Program-made: the position numbers and the translations under genes
The notes under the pieces: generated by a model
The model's database searches: none
What the model was told of the DNA's origin: nothing
What the model saw: the letters and a program-made list of their open reading frames with translations, nothing else
Origin: Glandiceps talaboti
Lineage: Eukaryota > Hemichordata > Enteropneusta > Spengelidae
Reading direction: 5' to 3'
NCBI RefSeq assembly: GCF_964340395.1
Contig: NC_135557.1
Location: 14,569,867 to 14,633,866 of the forward strand
Length of the DNA stretch: 64,000 bases
Part shown: in pieces, positions 27,631 through 59,648 of the stretch
How the letters are laid out: the number at the start of each line of letters is the position of its first letter
Position numbering within the stretch: the first letter of the stretch is position 1

Positions 27631-28335
27631 AAGGTAGATTGCGCCTCAGAAATCAAATCTATTCAAATGTCTGCCAACTTTGCCATATGATAGCTTTTTC
27701 CCGGTCCTTTGAAAGAATGAACAAAATTTTGGGGTTCACCGTCTCATTTTCAATTTCTTGACAATCTTGTACATTGCCATAGAGTTAACAATGTATTCGG
27801 TGGCCATGTTGGATTCTAAAATGGCTTAGTTTCGGTTACCAGAATCTCGCCGCTGGGGGCTCTGCCTACGAGACCCCCTCCAAACGAGAGTCTGGGAAAA
27901 CCATGTTGCAACTCGCCCTCGATGGAAGAAGCTGCTGGAGCAGTGCATCATGGGGATCGCGTACTAGTACTTCATGTCCAACATTGCAGGCTGAACGATG
28001 TGGGTACCTTCGCTACAGATTATCACTTCTCAAGCGACTGATATATATTAATTACAACAAACAGGTCTCATAAGCCCATTTTTTATGTTTGGAAGAAATG
28101 CACTGTGAGACTTCCATCGCAGGGTAGGTGGACTCGTAGGCAGAGCGCCCCCCCCCCCCCCCCTGCGGTGAGAGTCTGGGTAACCAAGACTAAAAATGGC
28201 TTAATTTTGACCTCTATTTAAAAAAATTGTATGGTGACCTCTGAGTTTTTTCCTTGATTTTAACTGAGAATGGGCTTGTGGTTTCTTGAATATAGGAACA
28301 GAAAATGTTAAATATTTGATTTCTGTGGCACACAC
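27631..28335. mobile_element. Outer inverted-repeat element hosting the inner MITE
   Basis: Ends at about 27631 (AAGGTAGATTGCGCCTCAGA) and about 28335 (complement containing CACAGAAATCAAAT) are inverted copies of one another. With the inner element removed, the remaining sequence matches the reverse complement of 31360-31703 along its length. It is therefore a second, older repeat family. Confidence 0.7.
27829..28190. mobile_element. MITE inserted in another repeat (inner element)
   Basis: 362 bp with imperfect terminal inverted repeats (right end read inward GTCTTGGTTACCCAGACTCT; left end GTTTCGGTTACCAGAATCTC). It is flanked by TAAAATGGCTTA (27817-27828) and the near-identical copy at 28191-28203, a target duplication of about 12 bp. 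It contains a C-run near its right end (28147-28163). A fragment of the same family lies at 2066-2114. Confidence 0.8.
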
Positions 28336-28750
28336 GTTTGCACCTCGATTGAAATTTAGATATATGTATACAGCTGGCTAGTGTCAAGTGTTTACAAATT
28401 AACATGCATTGTGATATCACGTTTTGCCATCCGATGTCAGTAAACATAACATATTAGAAATCTGTCTCAGTCACGTACAAGTCTCTCCAATAGACATCGA
28501 AATTACCTTATAACAACAACAGAGTCCACAGTTGTTCTACACACAATCATAATCAGATGGTCACGACGCGCATGCGCACGCTGCCTTTAATGAGGACGTC
28601 ATTCAATATACACACAATGTATCGAATGGCATATGGCCTGGTATTATGATTTGCTTATAAAGTACTTTACTCTTATTATTGTGTTAACATACAGTATCAT
28701 CCCGTTGTCAAGGTTATACACATCTTAAAATCTCAGCACGTAGACAATAT
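28336..28750. other. Non-coding stretch
   Basis: Nothing recognised. Confidence 0.5.
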
Positions 28751-28756
28751 TTTATT
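28751..28756 (-). terminator. AATAAA poly(A) signal after orphan exon
   Basis: TTTATT on the plus strand reads AATAAA on the minus strand, about 260 nt after the stop at 29015, a normal 3-prime UTR distance. Confidence 0.4.
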
Positions 28757-29014
28757 GAAAGGGGATGGGGTTCAAAATTACCATCAATAAATTTACCATT
28801 TCTGTTACTTTACATGTATTCCTAAAGGAATGCAATTTTGCAAAATCTCCTATAAACGGAGGGGGATTCCCACACCCTAAAGACCTTTACACATCTACAC
28901 GTGCTTCCTGGGGTCCCGAGCTACGAAAACCCAGCCAGTAACTAAGCCTTTTGTAATGACATCAACATGTTTCACATCCATAGAAAGTATTCCATCCATA
29001 CGTCTACCATACGA

Positions 29015-29296
29015 TCATTGAACTGAAAAAACTTCTCCAACAGTTTCTCTCAATGCTAGTATGCTTTCTTCATCATATGGAGTTGGCACGTCTACGTAAA
29101 ACGTTTGTTTGTATCCCTGATGGAGATAATTGTCATATGTGATATTTCGACGCGTTGACCTGTCTGTTGTTTCATCTGATTGCTTGGTAATTTGAAAATG
29201 GACAGGTTTGGTGACGTCACCTAACCAACGGCTCAACGTGACCTTACAGTGCTGTACCAGTTTGCACTGGTCTTTTTCTCTTGTGTAAGCATTCTC
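29015..29296 (-). CDS. Orphan terminal exon, unknown protein family
   Basis: On the minus strand a TTTTGGTTTTAG acceptor is followed by a 94-codon open frame ending in TGA at 29015. It encodes 93 residues starting ENAYTREKDQCK, with HCKVTLSRWLGD in the first third and FYVDVPTPYDEES near the end. Composition is protein-like, rich in charged and aromatic residues with no low complexity, unlike random frames around it. There is no good ATG, so this is read as the last exon of a spliced gene. An AATAAA lies 260 bp downstream. I do not recognise the family and found no upstream exon; a foldback transposon sits 120 bp upstream. It could be a live gene's last exon, a pseudogene or a transposon-derived fragment. 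Confidence 0.45.
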   Translation of the reverse strand, partial: ENAYTREKDQCKLVQHCKVTLSRWLGDVTKPVHFQITKQSDETTDRSTRRNITYDNYLHQGYKQTFYVDVPTPYDEESILALRETVGEVFSVQ

Positions 29297-29415
29297 CTAA
29301 AACCAAAATGCATTTCTTAATTACCGTTTGTTTCTATCTGGACACCAGTTTACCAGTCATGCGCCTTTGAAATATTCTTTGATGATTCCGACAAGAGATG
29401 ACTAATCATTATTAC

Positions 29416-30204
29416 GGTAACAGGACAACTGCCCCCCCCCCCCCCGGACAATTGCCCCCGGACAATTGCCCCCGAAGGACAACTGCCCCCCGGACAATTG
29501 CCCCTGAAGGACAACTGCCCCCCGGACAATTGCCCCCCGGACAACTGCCCCCCGGACAACTGCCCCCGAAGGACAACTACCCTGTATACCTGTATATGAT
29601 ATTGATTGTTGTCCAACTGATGTCTTCACTGGCGGAATACATAAATTGCCCTGAGCCTTCTGTCATGTATTGTATTCATAATTAAACAGCGTGTAATAAT
29701 CAGTTATAGAGTGTGGTAAATTATTGTGTATTAAGTCGTAAACAAAAACACCTACTAAATACTTGTGTAACTTAAACACGTCGAGAATTGTTAACTGGTT
29801 GAAAAGAGGAGAAGAATGTTCCAGAAAATTATGTGAATTACGGAGGTAAGTTAAATCATCATGCCGACATTTATGAATGACGTAACAATTATCACAGATA
29901 ACAATAGAGTAAAACATGTGAATGTAGTGAGTATAATAATGTACGCAAATTGCGGCGGTAAGTTGCCGACGGTGACTTTTTAATGAATGACAAACCCGTA
30001 CATCTGTAATACTAGTTTTTTTTCGTTCGGGGGCAGTAGTCCGGGGGGGGGGGGGGGCAGTTGTCCGGGGGGCAATTGTCCGGGGGGGGGGGGCAGTTGT
30101 CCTTCGGGGGCAATTGTCCGGGGGGCAGTTGTCCTTCGGGGGCAATTGTCCGGGGGCAATTGTCCGGAAGGCAGTTGTCCGGGGGGGGGGGGCAGTTGTC
30201 CTAG
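29416..30204. mobile_element. Foldback element with GC-rich minisatellite arms
   Basis: Two inverted arrays of a short unit (GGACAAYTGCCCCC, often separated by GAA) at about 29422-29576 and 30035-30201 flank a 450-bp centre. The 12-bp sequence AATCATTATTAC occurs in direct orientation just outside each arm (29404-29415 and 30205-30216), as expected of a target-site duplication. The outer ends read AGGACAACTGCC and its complement. Long inverted repeats built from tandem subrepeats are the hallmark of Foldback/Galileo-type DNA transposons (family knowledge). The centre carries reverse-transcriptase-like sequence. Confidence 0.75.
29663..29863 (-). pseudogene. Fragment of LINE reverse-transcriptase C-terminus
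   Basis: A 66-residue minus-strand stretch inside the foldback element, containing SSPLFNQLTILDVFKLHKY and then VFVYDLIHNNLP and NYEYNT. It has the pattern of the region after the RT thumb of CR1/L2-type non-LTR retrotransposons (xPLFxxLxILxxxxLxxxxxxxFMYxxxxNxLP...YNTR). It ends in a stop right after YNT, and no catalytic FADD motif is nearby, so it is a captured fragment. Family recognition is from memory of the motif. Confidence 0.6.
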
Positions 30205-30216
30205 AATCATTATTAC

Positions 30217-31359
30217 ATATGTACGTAGCAGAGCGTACTCGTAATGGTGCGTGCGCATACTAGTTGTATTTGCATTGCAGTGCAGTACCTAAAACATTAA
30301 TTGAAGACCTGTATGCACATAAATAATATGCAAATGAGGCACAGTTGCTCCTTGTACATGAAGTCGCGTGATAGTTTTTATGCAAATTTGCTGTTCTGCG
30401 TAAACATAATAATAGTACCCTATAACGAGTGAGTGCCAGTAGGGGTATTTGCATTTGTGCTTGAGATGTTTTCTGCATTTTCACACCGGACACGTTGAAC
30501 GTATGGTCATATAGTCCAGTTGGCATTTCTTTTTAACATAACCATGCATAGTGTTAGAGGGAAGGTTTTATGGTCGATATTTGTTCTCCAGGGGTGTCTT
30601 GAACAAGAATCCACCGGGTGCTACCATGGCACCCGTGGGCATTTTTTTCATTTGCATAAATTAAAAGTGATGCATTTATGAATGTTTTGGCTCTTTAGTA
30701 ACAGAGAACACTGCAAGCACTTTTGCTAATATGCCAAGCTTGCACTCACATGTCACGCGATTCTGTTGTAGCCAACACAACTGATGAAGTAATACTAATT
30801 AAACTTAGCTAGACTGTTAAAGCACGCCTAGAGTGATACAATATATTTAATATCAGAACTGCTTTCTTTGAAATTGATTAATCATCTTGTCTGCATCATC
30901 AAAGCCCTGCCATTGGTAAACTCCAGATATAAGCAAATTTAATGAGAATTATAAGCCGCAAGGGTTGTATCTCCCTTTGAAAAAACTGTGATTTGGAACA
31001 CTGAAAAAACAACATGCAGACACATACAAGGTCTCTTTTTGATGTGAATATAATGTATAACAACATAAAGAACACGTTCTGTGTGAATGGAGGTATATAG
31101 GCTGTGCTTTGAAAATGTCAAACCTAGGTAGGTGGTTAATAACTGACATTTACAGGGTTATAAGGCAGACATACTTACGGGAGATCAACTGAAATTATTT
31201 ATCTTTTATCCACAGGCTGTCGCCCCCATCAACTGTATCGATGGGTATAATGTCAATGCAAACATTTTCAGTGCACGCCTCGGTGCATGCACATTAGAAT
31301 GACCCTTGGTACATACTTCTATTTAAAGAGAAGGATACCCTGTGAATCCATTTTGTTTA
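30217..31359. other. Non-coding stretch
   Basis: No exon for the orphan gene was found here. Confidence 0.5.
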
Positions 31360-31703
31360 ACGTGAAATGCACCTCAGAAATAAACTGTTTTAAACTGTGT
31401 TATTACTTCGTTCAAGAAAACTCAAACCCTTTCTCAGTTAAAACCAGTAAAATAAATCTACGGTCACCATACACGTCTTTTAAATTGAGGTCAACATTCT
31501 ATCAAAATTAAGACATTTTACATTCCAATATGGCCGCCATCCAATATGGCCGCCGCCGAATACTATGTTAACTCTATGGGAAAACAAAAGAATGTCGATT
31601 TCTTCAAAAATAAGAAGGTGAACCCCCCAAAGGACCAGAAGCTAGCTTCCACATGACAAAGGTTTGATTTTCAGTGAAATTCATCCCTGAGGTGCATTCT
31701 ACC
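31360..31703. mobile_element. Uninterrupted copy of the outer element
   Basis: Terminal inverted repeats around ATGCACCTCAG (31367 and, inverted, about 31691-31701). In inverse orientation it aligns with both halves of 27631-28335. At 31509-31520 it reads TAAGACATTTTA, the complement of TAAAATGTCTTA, i.e. a single uninterrupted copy of the site duplicated at 27817 and 28191. Confidence 0.7.
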
Positions 31704-32848
31704 TTGAGAAAAATGCGCTGGTTTCATTCACTGTAACTAGTCAGTTGGCATCGATCTTAACCTAGGCGGAAGTTACGTATGAGACTTACATTGACAAGGT
31801 AACGGACCTTACAATTACAACAACAATAGAAAAGGTCGTAAATTAAATACAATTATATGCCATTTTGTTCAGGATTAGTTTTCATAATTATGACTAAAGA
31901 GTTTCATAAATATCACTCTATTCAAAATCTGACGGTTGAGATGACCTGAAATCTGGTAAACATACAAATAACCTCTTGCATATATATAATACTAATTTGC
32001 ATAATATCTATAATTTGTCATCAAATATTCATTTTTATGCATCATTCGCGTTAACCATGTGAATTTTTGTTTGTAGTAGGAATTGAACAATGAAAAATTT
32101 TCACTCGGAAACTTTAAAAATACCTACTTCAGCAAAACAATGTGCCGAGGATAGTTTTAAAAGTGGCCTTTGATCTACGAGCGATGGCAAAAATTAATGA
32201 AATATACAACATGACATTTAAACAGAGGGCATCTACAAATGTCATAAATTCTACACTGTACACACGTTATATTGACAACATATCATACATTTCTGACGTT
32301 GTAAATACGAATTAGTGACGGCAGCCTTGACACCATGTAAATACGATACTTGCGAAAAAGGTCATTTTTTTGCATGATTTACCGGTTAAATGTTATGAAC
32401 TACGTCACACAAGTCGAAAATATTAAACAAAGTTATAGCGTGACAAGAAATGTATCGTAGATATGTCATAAAGTATGTATTAATTTTTCGGCCCCCTTCT
32501 GCCTGAAAGCTTAAGTGATCCGTGACTTTACATGTACACACGCGTATGGACTCGATATTCCTCCAGTATATATATGTTACAGTCAACTTTAGCGTATTAT
32601 AGTCCTGATTGACAAGGAAAACATCTAGAGGCATGGTCGTGTAATTGTAACCACGTCACGTTTCATTTGACAGAAATAAATCTATATAACAAGATATGTT
32701 GCTTCCTGTCGACATTTTTCTTATCTGTTTGTATAGAAAGCCGACTGCATGCAAGGAGTTATGTGTGTGGATTCACGTTGTCCTAGGAGATGCGTGGCAT
32801 GATATGAAATTACATAGATTCGTGCTAAACTGACGTAATCATCACTAC
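31704..32848. other. Non-coding stretch
   Basis: Nothing recognised. Confidence 0.5.
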
Positions 32849-32938
32849 AAAAACATTCAAATTGCAATACAAGAATGTAGTAAACAACATATTATTACAT
32901 TGTATACTACATTCTTATGTTGGAACTTGAATGTTTTT
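32849..32938. repeat. Imperfect 34-bp hairpin, pre-miRNA-like
   Basis: Arms 32849-32882 and 32905-32938 pair at 30 of 34 positions plus one possible wobble, with a 22-nt loop. Outer stem AAAAACATTCAA, inner stem AAGAATGTAGTA. Size and shape match a microRNA precursor or a tiny MITE; no known mature microRNA was recognised. Confidence 0.6.
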
Positions 32939-33609
32939 CATTGATAAATTAGAGAACATTGAGACATGTACGTTCCAGTACAAACATCATGGCGTGCAAT
33001 ACAAAAATATTACCCATAGTCCCATTCGGTTGGCGACTCACTTTACAAATATGACGTCATATTTGATGAGCATACATGACATCACTCAAGATGCGGTGAT
33101 AACATTACGTAAATGAATCGTCTTCACTTAGTATTCTACGCTGTATTTCTCTTTATTTATCTCGACACACTCGAGTCTCACTGGGACATATATCACATCA
33201 ATCTAAACATATATTCTCGTTTGGCATGCTGTACATGCCAACATCAATGCCTCGATTTTCTGGGATACATTTCTCCAGTGATTTGATTACTTATTTCAAT
33301 CAACAGTATCACTACATAGATCTACATGCATATCAAAATTCGCCCCCTGTGTACATTGTTAAAGGGTATGACATTCTCAACATAATTTGCTGTAACAATT
33401 AATGGGAGCATGTCACTTGTGGGTTGTCATCATACCTCTACAGCCGTTACAGCAAGGGCATGCAGTTTCGAGTAAGTAAGCGAGAGAGCAAGGTCAATGA
33501 GAGGCTGACCACAAGTTTCTGAATTATCACGAACACACTAAAGGTTGAGTGCAGTCAGTTGTTTCACAAGTGTCGGATTTGTGTTTGGTTGTTGGTGTAA
33601 TTAACAGTA

Positions 33610-33613
<4 letters not shown>
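32939..33613. other. Non-coding stretch
   Basis: Last full CRE palindrome of the window near 33051. Confidence 0.5.
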
Positions 33614-33672
<59 letters not shown>

Positions 33673-33698
33673 CTACTACTACTACTACTACTACTATT
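33614..33698 (+). repeat. CA and CTA microsatellite
   Basis: (AC)n followed by about nine TAC/ACT copies. Confidence 0.97.
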
Positions 33699-35302
33699 AC
33701 AACAATCACATGGAAGACTTCAAGTTGGTAGATTGTGTAAGAGATACTAGAACTTCATGTCCTCCTACACCACCCCCTTCCAATATTTAGTTACATCTTT
33801 GTTACATTTAATGGCTTTCTTAGTGCCGCAATGTATGTGCCTTTCTTTTAATTTATTCATCAATAACCACATTCACTTGTGAGCTAATATGCTATTCAAG
33901 GATGTGGGGACAGGCTCAGACTAGCTGTAGGTCACTATTTCCAGACTCCCCATTTACCCACTTTTATAGTTTATATTTATTTGGGTAAATAAACTAAATT
34001 AATGTAATATATTGTACACAATCTTACAATCAAAATATTACAGTTATGATCAATTTTACACACACTGCTATTGTCACATCTAAATATATGTACAACATTT
34101 AGATGCTGAGATTTTTTTGTAAGTGGAAAGACTCATGACCTAAGGGGCCCTGTCACTACAAGTTAAAATCCGAGTTTAGACAAAATATAAAGTCATTACT
34201 ATTTTCCCGGTTGAATGATGGAACATATTTAGGAATAGTAGACCTTTGCAGTCTGGAAAATAGCGGTCATGTAGACTGTTTGACTCGCATCTTGAGCACC
34301 ACAGAACCAATCACAGAGACGCATGTATGTTGTGCGATGTTGAACGACCAGAATAGAAATGCCTTATTTTTTGTTCAAACGTGTTCATCATGGTTTGTAC
34401 AAAGTAACAGAAAGATATGTATAAAATTCACAATGAATGATCATAAGATTATCCACAATACACATGGTACCTGTGATCATCTCTTCCACACCACAACCAT
34501 GTTAGCCCGTCTACAACACCGATCTGTAACTCTGATAGCGCTCGTACTTTCAGCTTGTTACAATAGCCATTCAAACTCAGTAATTTTGCAAGACCCCCAA
34601 GTCATTATCAGAATATGTATATGTTCATATTTACATAATATTAGCATAATGTGTATGCACTTGTGGGGGTCAAATGCTCATATACACAATTACTTCATTT
34701 GAATAAATAGCTTGATGTATGTAATCACTCCCCATTGCAACCAATCGGCTTATTGGAATATTTTCAAATATCATTACCCACTTGATATAGGCCTGCAAAG
34801 CTATCACAGTCACACATCAGTGTTGTAGACAACCTACAACCATGCAGAAATCAGCCAACAATGAAGATATTTTTCAGTGATACAAAAATTTATTTCTTGT
34901 GCATTTGAGGTAAGAAAATTGGGAAATATGCAATGCTAGGTGTCCTTACAATGAGAAAAGCCCTCTAGCTCTCCAATAAAATGTACAATATTGCTGATGG
35001 TTTCCCCTTTTGAAAAAAAATCCATATCGAGGGCAAATGCCAATGTTCTAGTACAACTCCATACGATATACTCAGACAAAACCATTCTTCTAACAGGGAT
35101 AACAGGGTCAGCTGCAAGTGGTTGGTAAAGGGAAGGTTGAATACATTGAGGAGTATGTGTGCGTAGATCCAGCACGCTGACCACCCCTAAAATAGATTGG
35201 TATATTCTGAATTTGTTTATAAATGTCACATCTACGTCAGGGCCAGCCTTGTCATTGAACTTGAGTATTAATATTGGCGCCACAAAAATTTGACCCTTGA
35301 TT
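33699..35302. other. Non-coding stretch with two unexplained frames
   Basis: A 163-codon plus frame (34211-34702) and a 129-codon minus frame (34936-35325) are longer than most chance frames but match nothing I know. The second has GTAAGG near its end and could be spliced. Neither is called as a gene. Confidence 0.4.
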
Positions 35303-35315
35303 TGACCTTTGACCC
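35303..35315 (-). promoter_or_regulatory. DR1 nuclear-receptor motif
   Basis: On the minus strand GGGTCAAAGGTCA: two receptor half-sites spaced by one base, the HNF4/RXR-type arrangement. Confidence 0.4.
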
Positions 35316-35576
35316 TTTGTGGCAAAGAAGTGTCAACAATAGCTTATCATTTACTAGACTGTATATATAATTTATTTATTGGTACTCCTGTTATTTGGTA
35401 CGCAAAATTTGATACCTATCGCATAATTTTCTGGGTCGATTAATGAAAAAAACCCTTCACAAGTTGGTAATATGTTTGATAACCAAAGGTTCAAAGGTAT
35501 CATCTATTGAATAACACCACAACAAGTGTATACATTTCCTATACTCTCTCACTTCCGAATCATACAGGTGGTGCAA

Positions 35577-35589
35577 AGGTCAAAGGTCA
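35577..35589 (+). promoter_or_regulatory. Perfect DR1 nuclear-receptor motif
   Basis: AGGTCAAAGGTCA, an exact DR1 consensus, followed by TGACC. It lies about 3.1 kb downstream of the SIK stop and in opposite orientation to the DR1 at 35303. Confidence 0.45.
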
Positions 35590-35827
35590 TGACCCCAATA
35601 TTAAGATTCTCGTTTATAAAGTCAGCTACAACATTTGGAATATGGTATTCTCCACTCAAAAAACATCATTATCTTCTACCATCAAAATTCCACAAAATAA
35701 ATGTTGACAAAAGATCTTCTGCCGTGAAAATAGAGTTGACTTTTCATTTACAAGATGTATAAACAAATTTAAAGGGACAGAGACTAAGGTTTGGACTAAA
35801 ATTATTGACAGAATTAGATTGACATTT

Positions 35828-37090
35828 ATGTACATGACTAGGGAGTTCAGATAATTCCTCAATATGCTAGGGAGTTTTCAACATCCTACATTACTGGGGT
35901 TTTGATTAGAACTGTAAATTCCAGTATTTTGGTACCTCCCTATGTACAACTGTGGAAACCAAGCTTTCGGCTAACCAAGATAGACACAAACTATAACTAT
36001 TGTTGCAACATGTTGATATAAGCTATCAAATGGATATCACAGTAAAGTGGCATTTCTGACTTACCGAGATCTACAAATTTACCTTTTGGAGAATTTCAGT
36101 TGCACTTTCTTGATTATAAGGTGATTGTGACAACAAAAACACCACTATCACCCATTTGTGTAATCTACCACATTAACTGCATGGAAGGGTTGTATTACCA
36201 GTGGTGTATACATGACGGTTACACAACAGAAATGCAGGGAATCCAGAATCGCTGCATTTCTGTTGTGTAACCGTCATGTATATGCAACCGGAAATGCCAA
36301 CTTTTCAAGCAGTGATTAATCAAAATAGTTTTAGTTTACATAGATACACTGAAAGCTTGGTTTCTGCAGAAGTACTTTTGGAATTTCTACACTTCTCTAC
36401 ATGAGTTGTAATTTTTCACAATTCTTTCAAAATCAAGACTGGGTAGTTTCAACACTTTTATACATTACTAAGGAGTCTTGGTATTTCCTTACACGACTAA
36501 AGAGTTAAGATACTTTTTTGAACAGGACTAGAAAAGTATCAATTCATCCCAGATGGCTTGGGAGCTGGGAAATTTCAAAAAATTATAGGTCTTTGACATT
36601 TCTCTACAAACTTTGGGAGTTATGCTACATTGTACTTTTTAGAACATAATTTAATACATCTCATGTATTTGGGAATTTTGATATTTCCAAACATGGCTGA
36701 GGGGCTTTGACACATTTGTACAAACCTAGGGAGTTTTGATACTTCTTGAACATATTTAGCAAATTATTAATACATCCCATATGAAAAGGGAGTTTTTATA
36801 TTTCATTTATGACTAAAGAACATTGATACTTCCAAACATGGCTACGGGGCTTTGACACATTTGTACAAACCTAGGGAGTTTGGATACTTCTTGAAAATAT
36901 TTAGCAAATTATTAATACAGCCCATATGAATAGGAGTTTTTACATTTCATATATGACTGGGAGGCATTGATACTTCCAAACACAACAATGATGAGGGGCT
37001 TTGACAATTCCGTACAAAACTAGGGAGTTTTGATACATTTCTGTACAAAACTAGGGAGTCTTGATACTTTTGTACATGACTTACAGGGTC
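35828..37090. repeat. Degenerate repeat field with CTAGGGAGTT core
   Basis: CTAGGGAGTTTTGATAC-like cores recur (35834, 35865, about 36726, 36871, 37020, 37051). Between 36547 and 36980 a unit of about 145 bp is repeated about three times (AACATGGCT.GGGGCTTTGACA ... ATTAATACA.CCCATATGAA). The perfect hairpin at 36207 lies inside this field. Confidence 0.7.
36207..36282. repeat. Perfect 31-bp hairpin
   Basis: 36207-36237 and 36252-36282 are exact reverse complements, with a 14-nt loop. The arms contain GACGGTTACACAACAGAAAT. Such a perfect, compact palindrome is unusual in otherwise decayed sequence; it could be a precursor-RNA hairpin or a recent snap-back duplication. Confidence 0.85.
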
Positions 37091-38729
37091 TTTAATATAA
37101 CAACTGGTGCTAGGATACCATTTGGAAAGGGCGTGGGCTTTTAAATGTAAATAACATTTACAAGTATATGTTACACAGGTACAAATATACAACAAATAAA
37201 TATATTTCAAATATAATAAATATGAACTTGAAAAAAGATTTTTTGTTTTAAATCTTTGTAACGCAAGATGGCTGCACAGCCGACATTCTTCAAAATATAT
37301 CCATCAACTGTATCAGTTAGAATCTCACATATGGTCTTGTGTTTCTTTGAACTTAATCTCATGATCTTATTATATTAAGCTTTGCCTCGCAGTTACATCG
37401 AAATAGCGTACTCTTTCTCTCTCTCTCCTGGTTCATGATATTTACAATATTAACAAACAACAAGTCACTTCTATGGATTTAAGTCCAACAGCTCCTGTTA
37501 CAAACTGCTAACACCCCTTTTTCATGTGGTATAACCCTACAAACAATAGGGTCATACCATTGGTATGAAAAGATGGGGTAAGCAGTTGTTTTTTTTAAAG
37601 CAAAAATTATAACTGCATAAATAACTTGAAGAAGATTATTATATAATAGTAGAGACATGGTGTAACCTTTGAATTTTGACAAATACGAAAAAAATAACAT
37701 CCACATTTTTCATTGTTCCCTTGTGTCTAATCCTTATAAGCTTTCCTTAAACTTGTGAGTTTTGACTAGTAAATCTTTCAATATTTTGTTCAAAATTAAG
37801 AATTCGTCTCTAAGTGATTGAGACATGATGGGAATTATGACGTATCTTAAGATGCAGAGTGTAAAACTATGTTGCCTCTCTGTTAACCTTTACTCCCCTC
37901 TACTGATTAATAATTGCACATTTGCGGTTGGCAAGAAACGCAACTGGACTGCTAATAATTTATCTACACCAGAAGAAAAGTAAATTACGTGATAAACGAA
38001 CTGTTCATATTTGGATTATTTCAGAGGTAAACATTTCATGTAAACTGGGGAATAGGGAGAGAACAGAGAGAGACTGTTTCATGACAAAAATTACTTATAA
38101 TTTGAAAATCTACTTTTTTGGTTGGTGAATGAGTTGTACTTTTGATAATCGTCTGTCTGCATTTGTCTTTAAAAATGATTGATGTGAAACTAAACTGTGA
38201 ATACATGATGGTTAATTTAAGAAAACCATTGGTCCTAAACATATGCAGGAAAATCAAAAATATTGTAACAGTCAAAAAGTCTGGATCCACTCATTACATG
38301 GATTCACTGTCTCAATGTCAGTTCTTTTTGTTGACCGTAAAAGGTCATTGCTGTCTTCTGGTCTTCCACCTTGTCTGTGAATGACAACAATGTAAGCCAT
38401 TGTAGCATGGCTGGCTGTTCTATTTGGTAGCCACCGTAGTATGGCTGGCTGTTCTATTTGGTATTCATCACTGGGATTGACCATAGGTTTTTGTATCGAT
38501 TACGATACTTAGTCTATTCTAACCTTCACAATTACATCTACTCTCTGTACTTGACCTCAGCTAGAGGATGACACGCACTTCATTTCAAGTTATTATCTCT
38601 CTGTCAGGGGCACCATTGGCCTTTTCTTTAACATTTCCATTATCGTTCTGTCATGCTCCGGAGCCAAATTCAACGGAGCTACTTTTCCATTCAAATCCGA
38701 ACTTGCTACTTGACAAGGATTTTGTCAGC
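37091..38729 (-). other. SIK 3-prime flank, probable 3-prime UTR
   Basis: Directly downstream of the SIK stop. No canonical AATAAA was seen on the minus strand in this stretch, so the poly(A) site may use a variant signal or lie farther away. A 34-bp tandem duplication (TGGCTGGCTGTTCTATTTGG, two copies) occurs at about 38403-38465. Confidence 0.4.

Positions 38730-59648
<20,919 letters not shown>

Noticed and set aside
34211-34702. 163-codon plus-strand open frame
   Set aside because: Longest non-repeat frame outside SIK but lacks an ATG at its start, is Cys/His/Ile-rich in a chance-like way and matches no family I know.
34936-35325. 129-codon minus-strand frame with a GTAAGG near the end
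   Set aside because: Could be an exon, but its N-terminal part is made of GGTCAAAGGTCA repeats and its phase does not join the exon at 29296.
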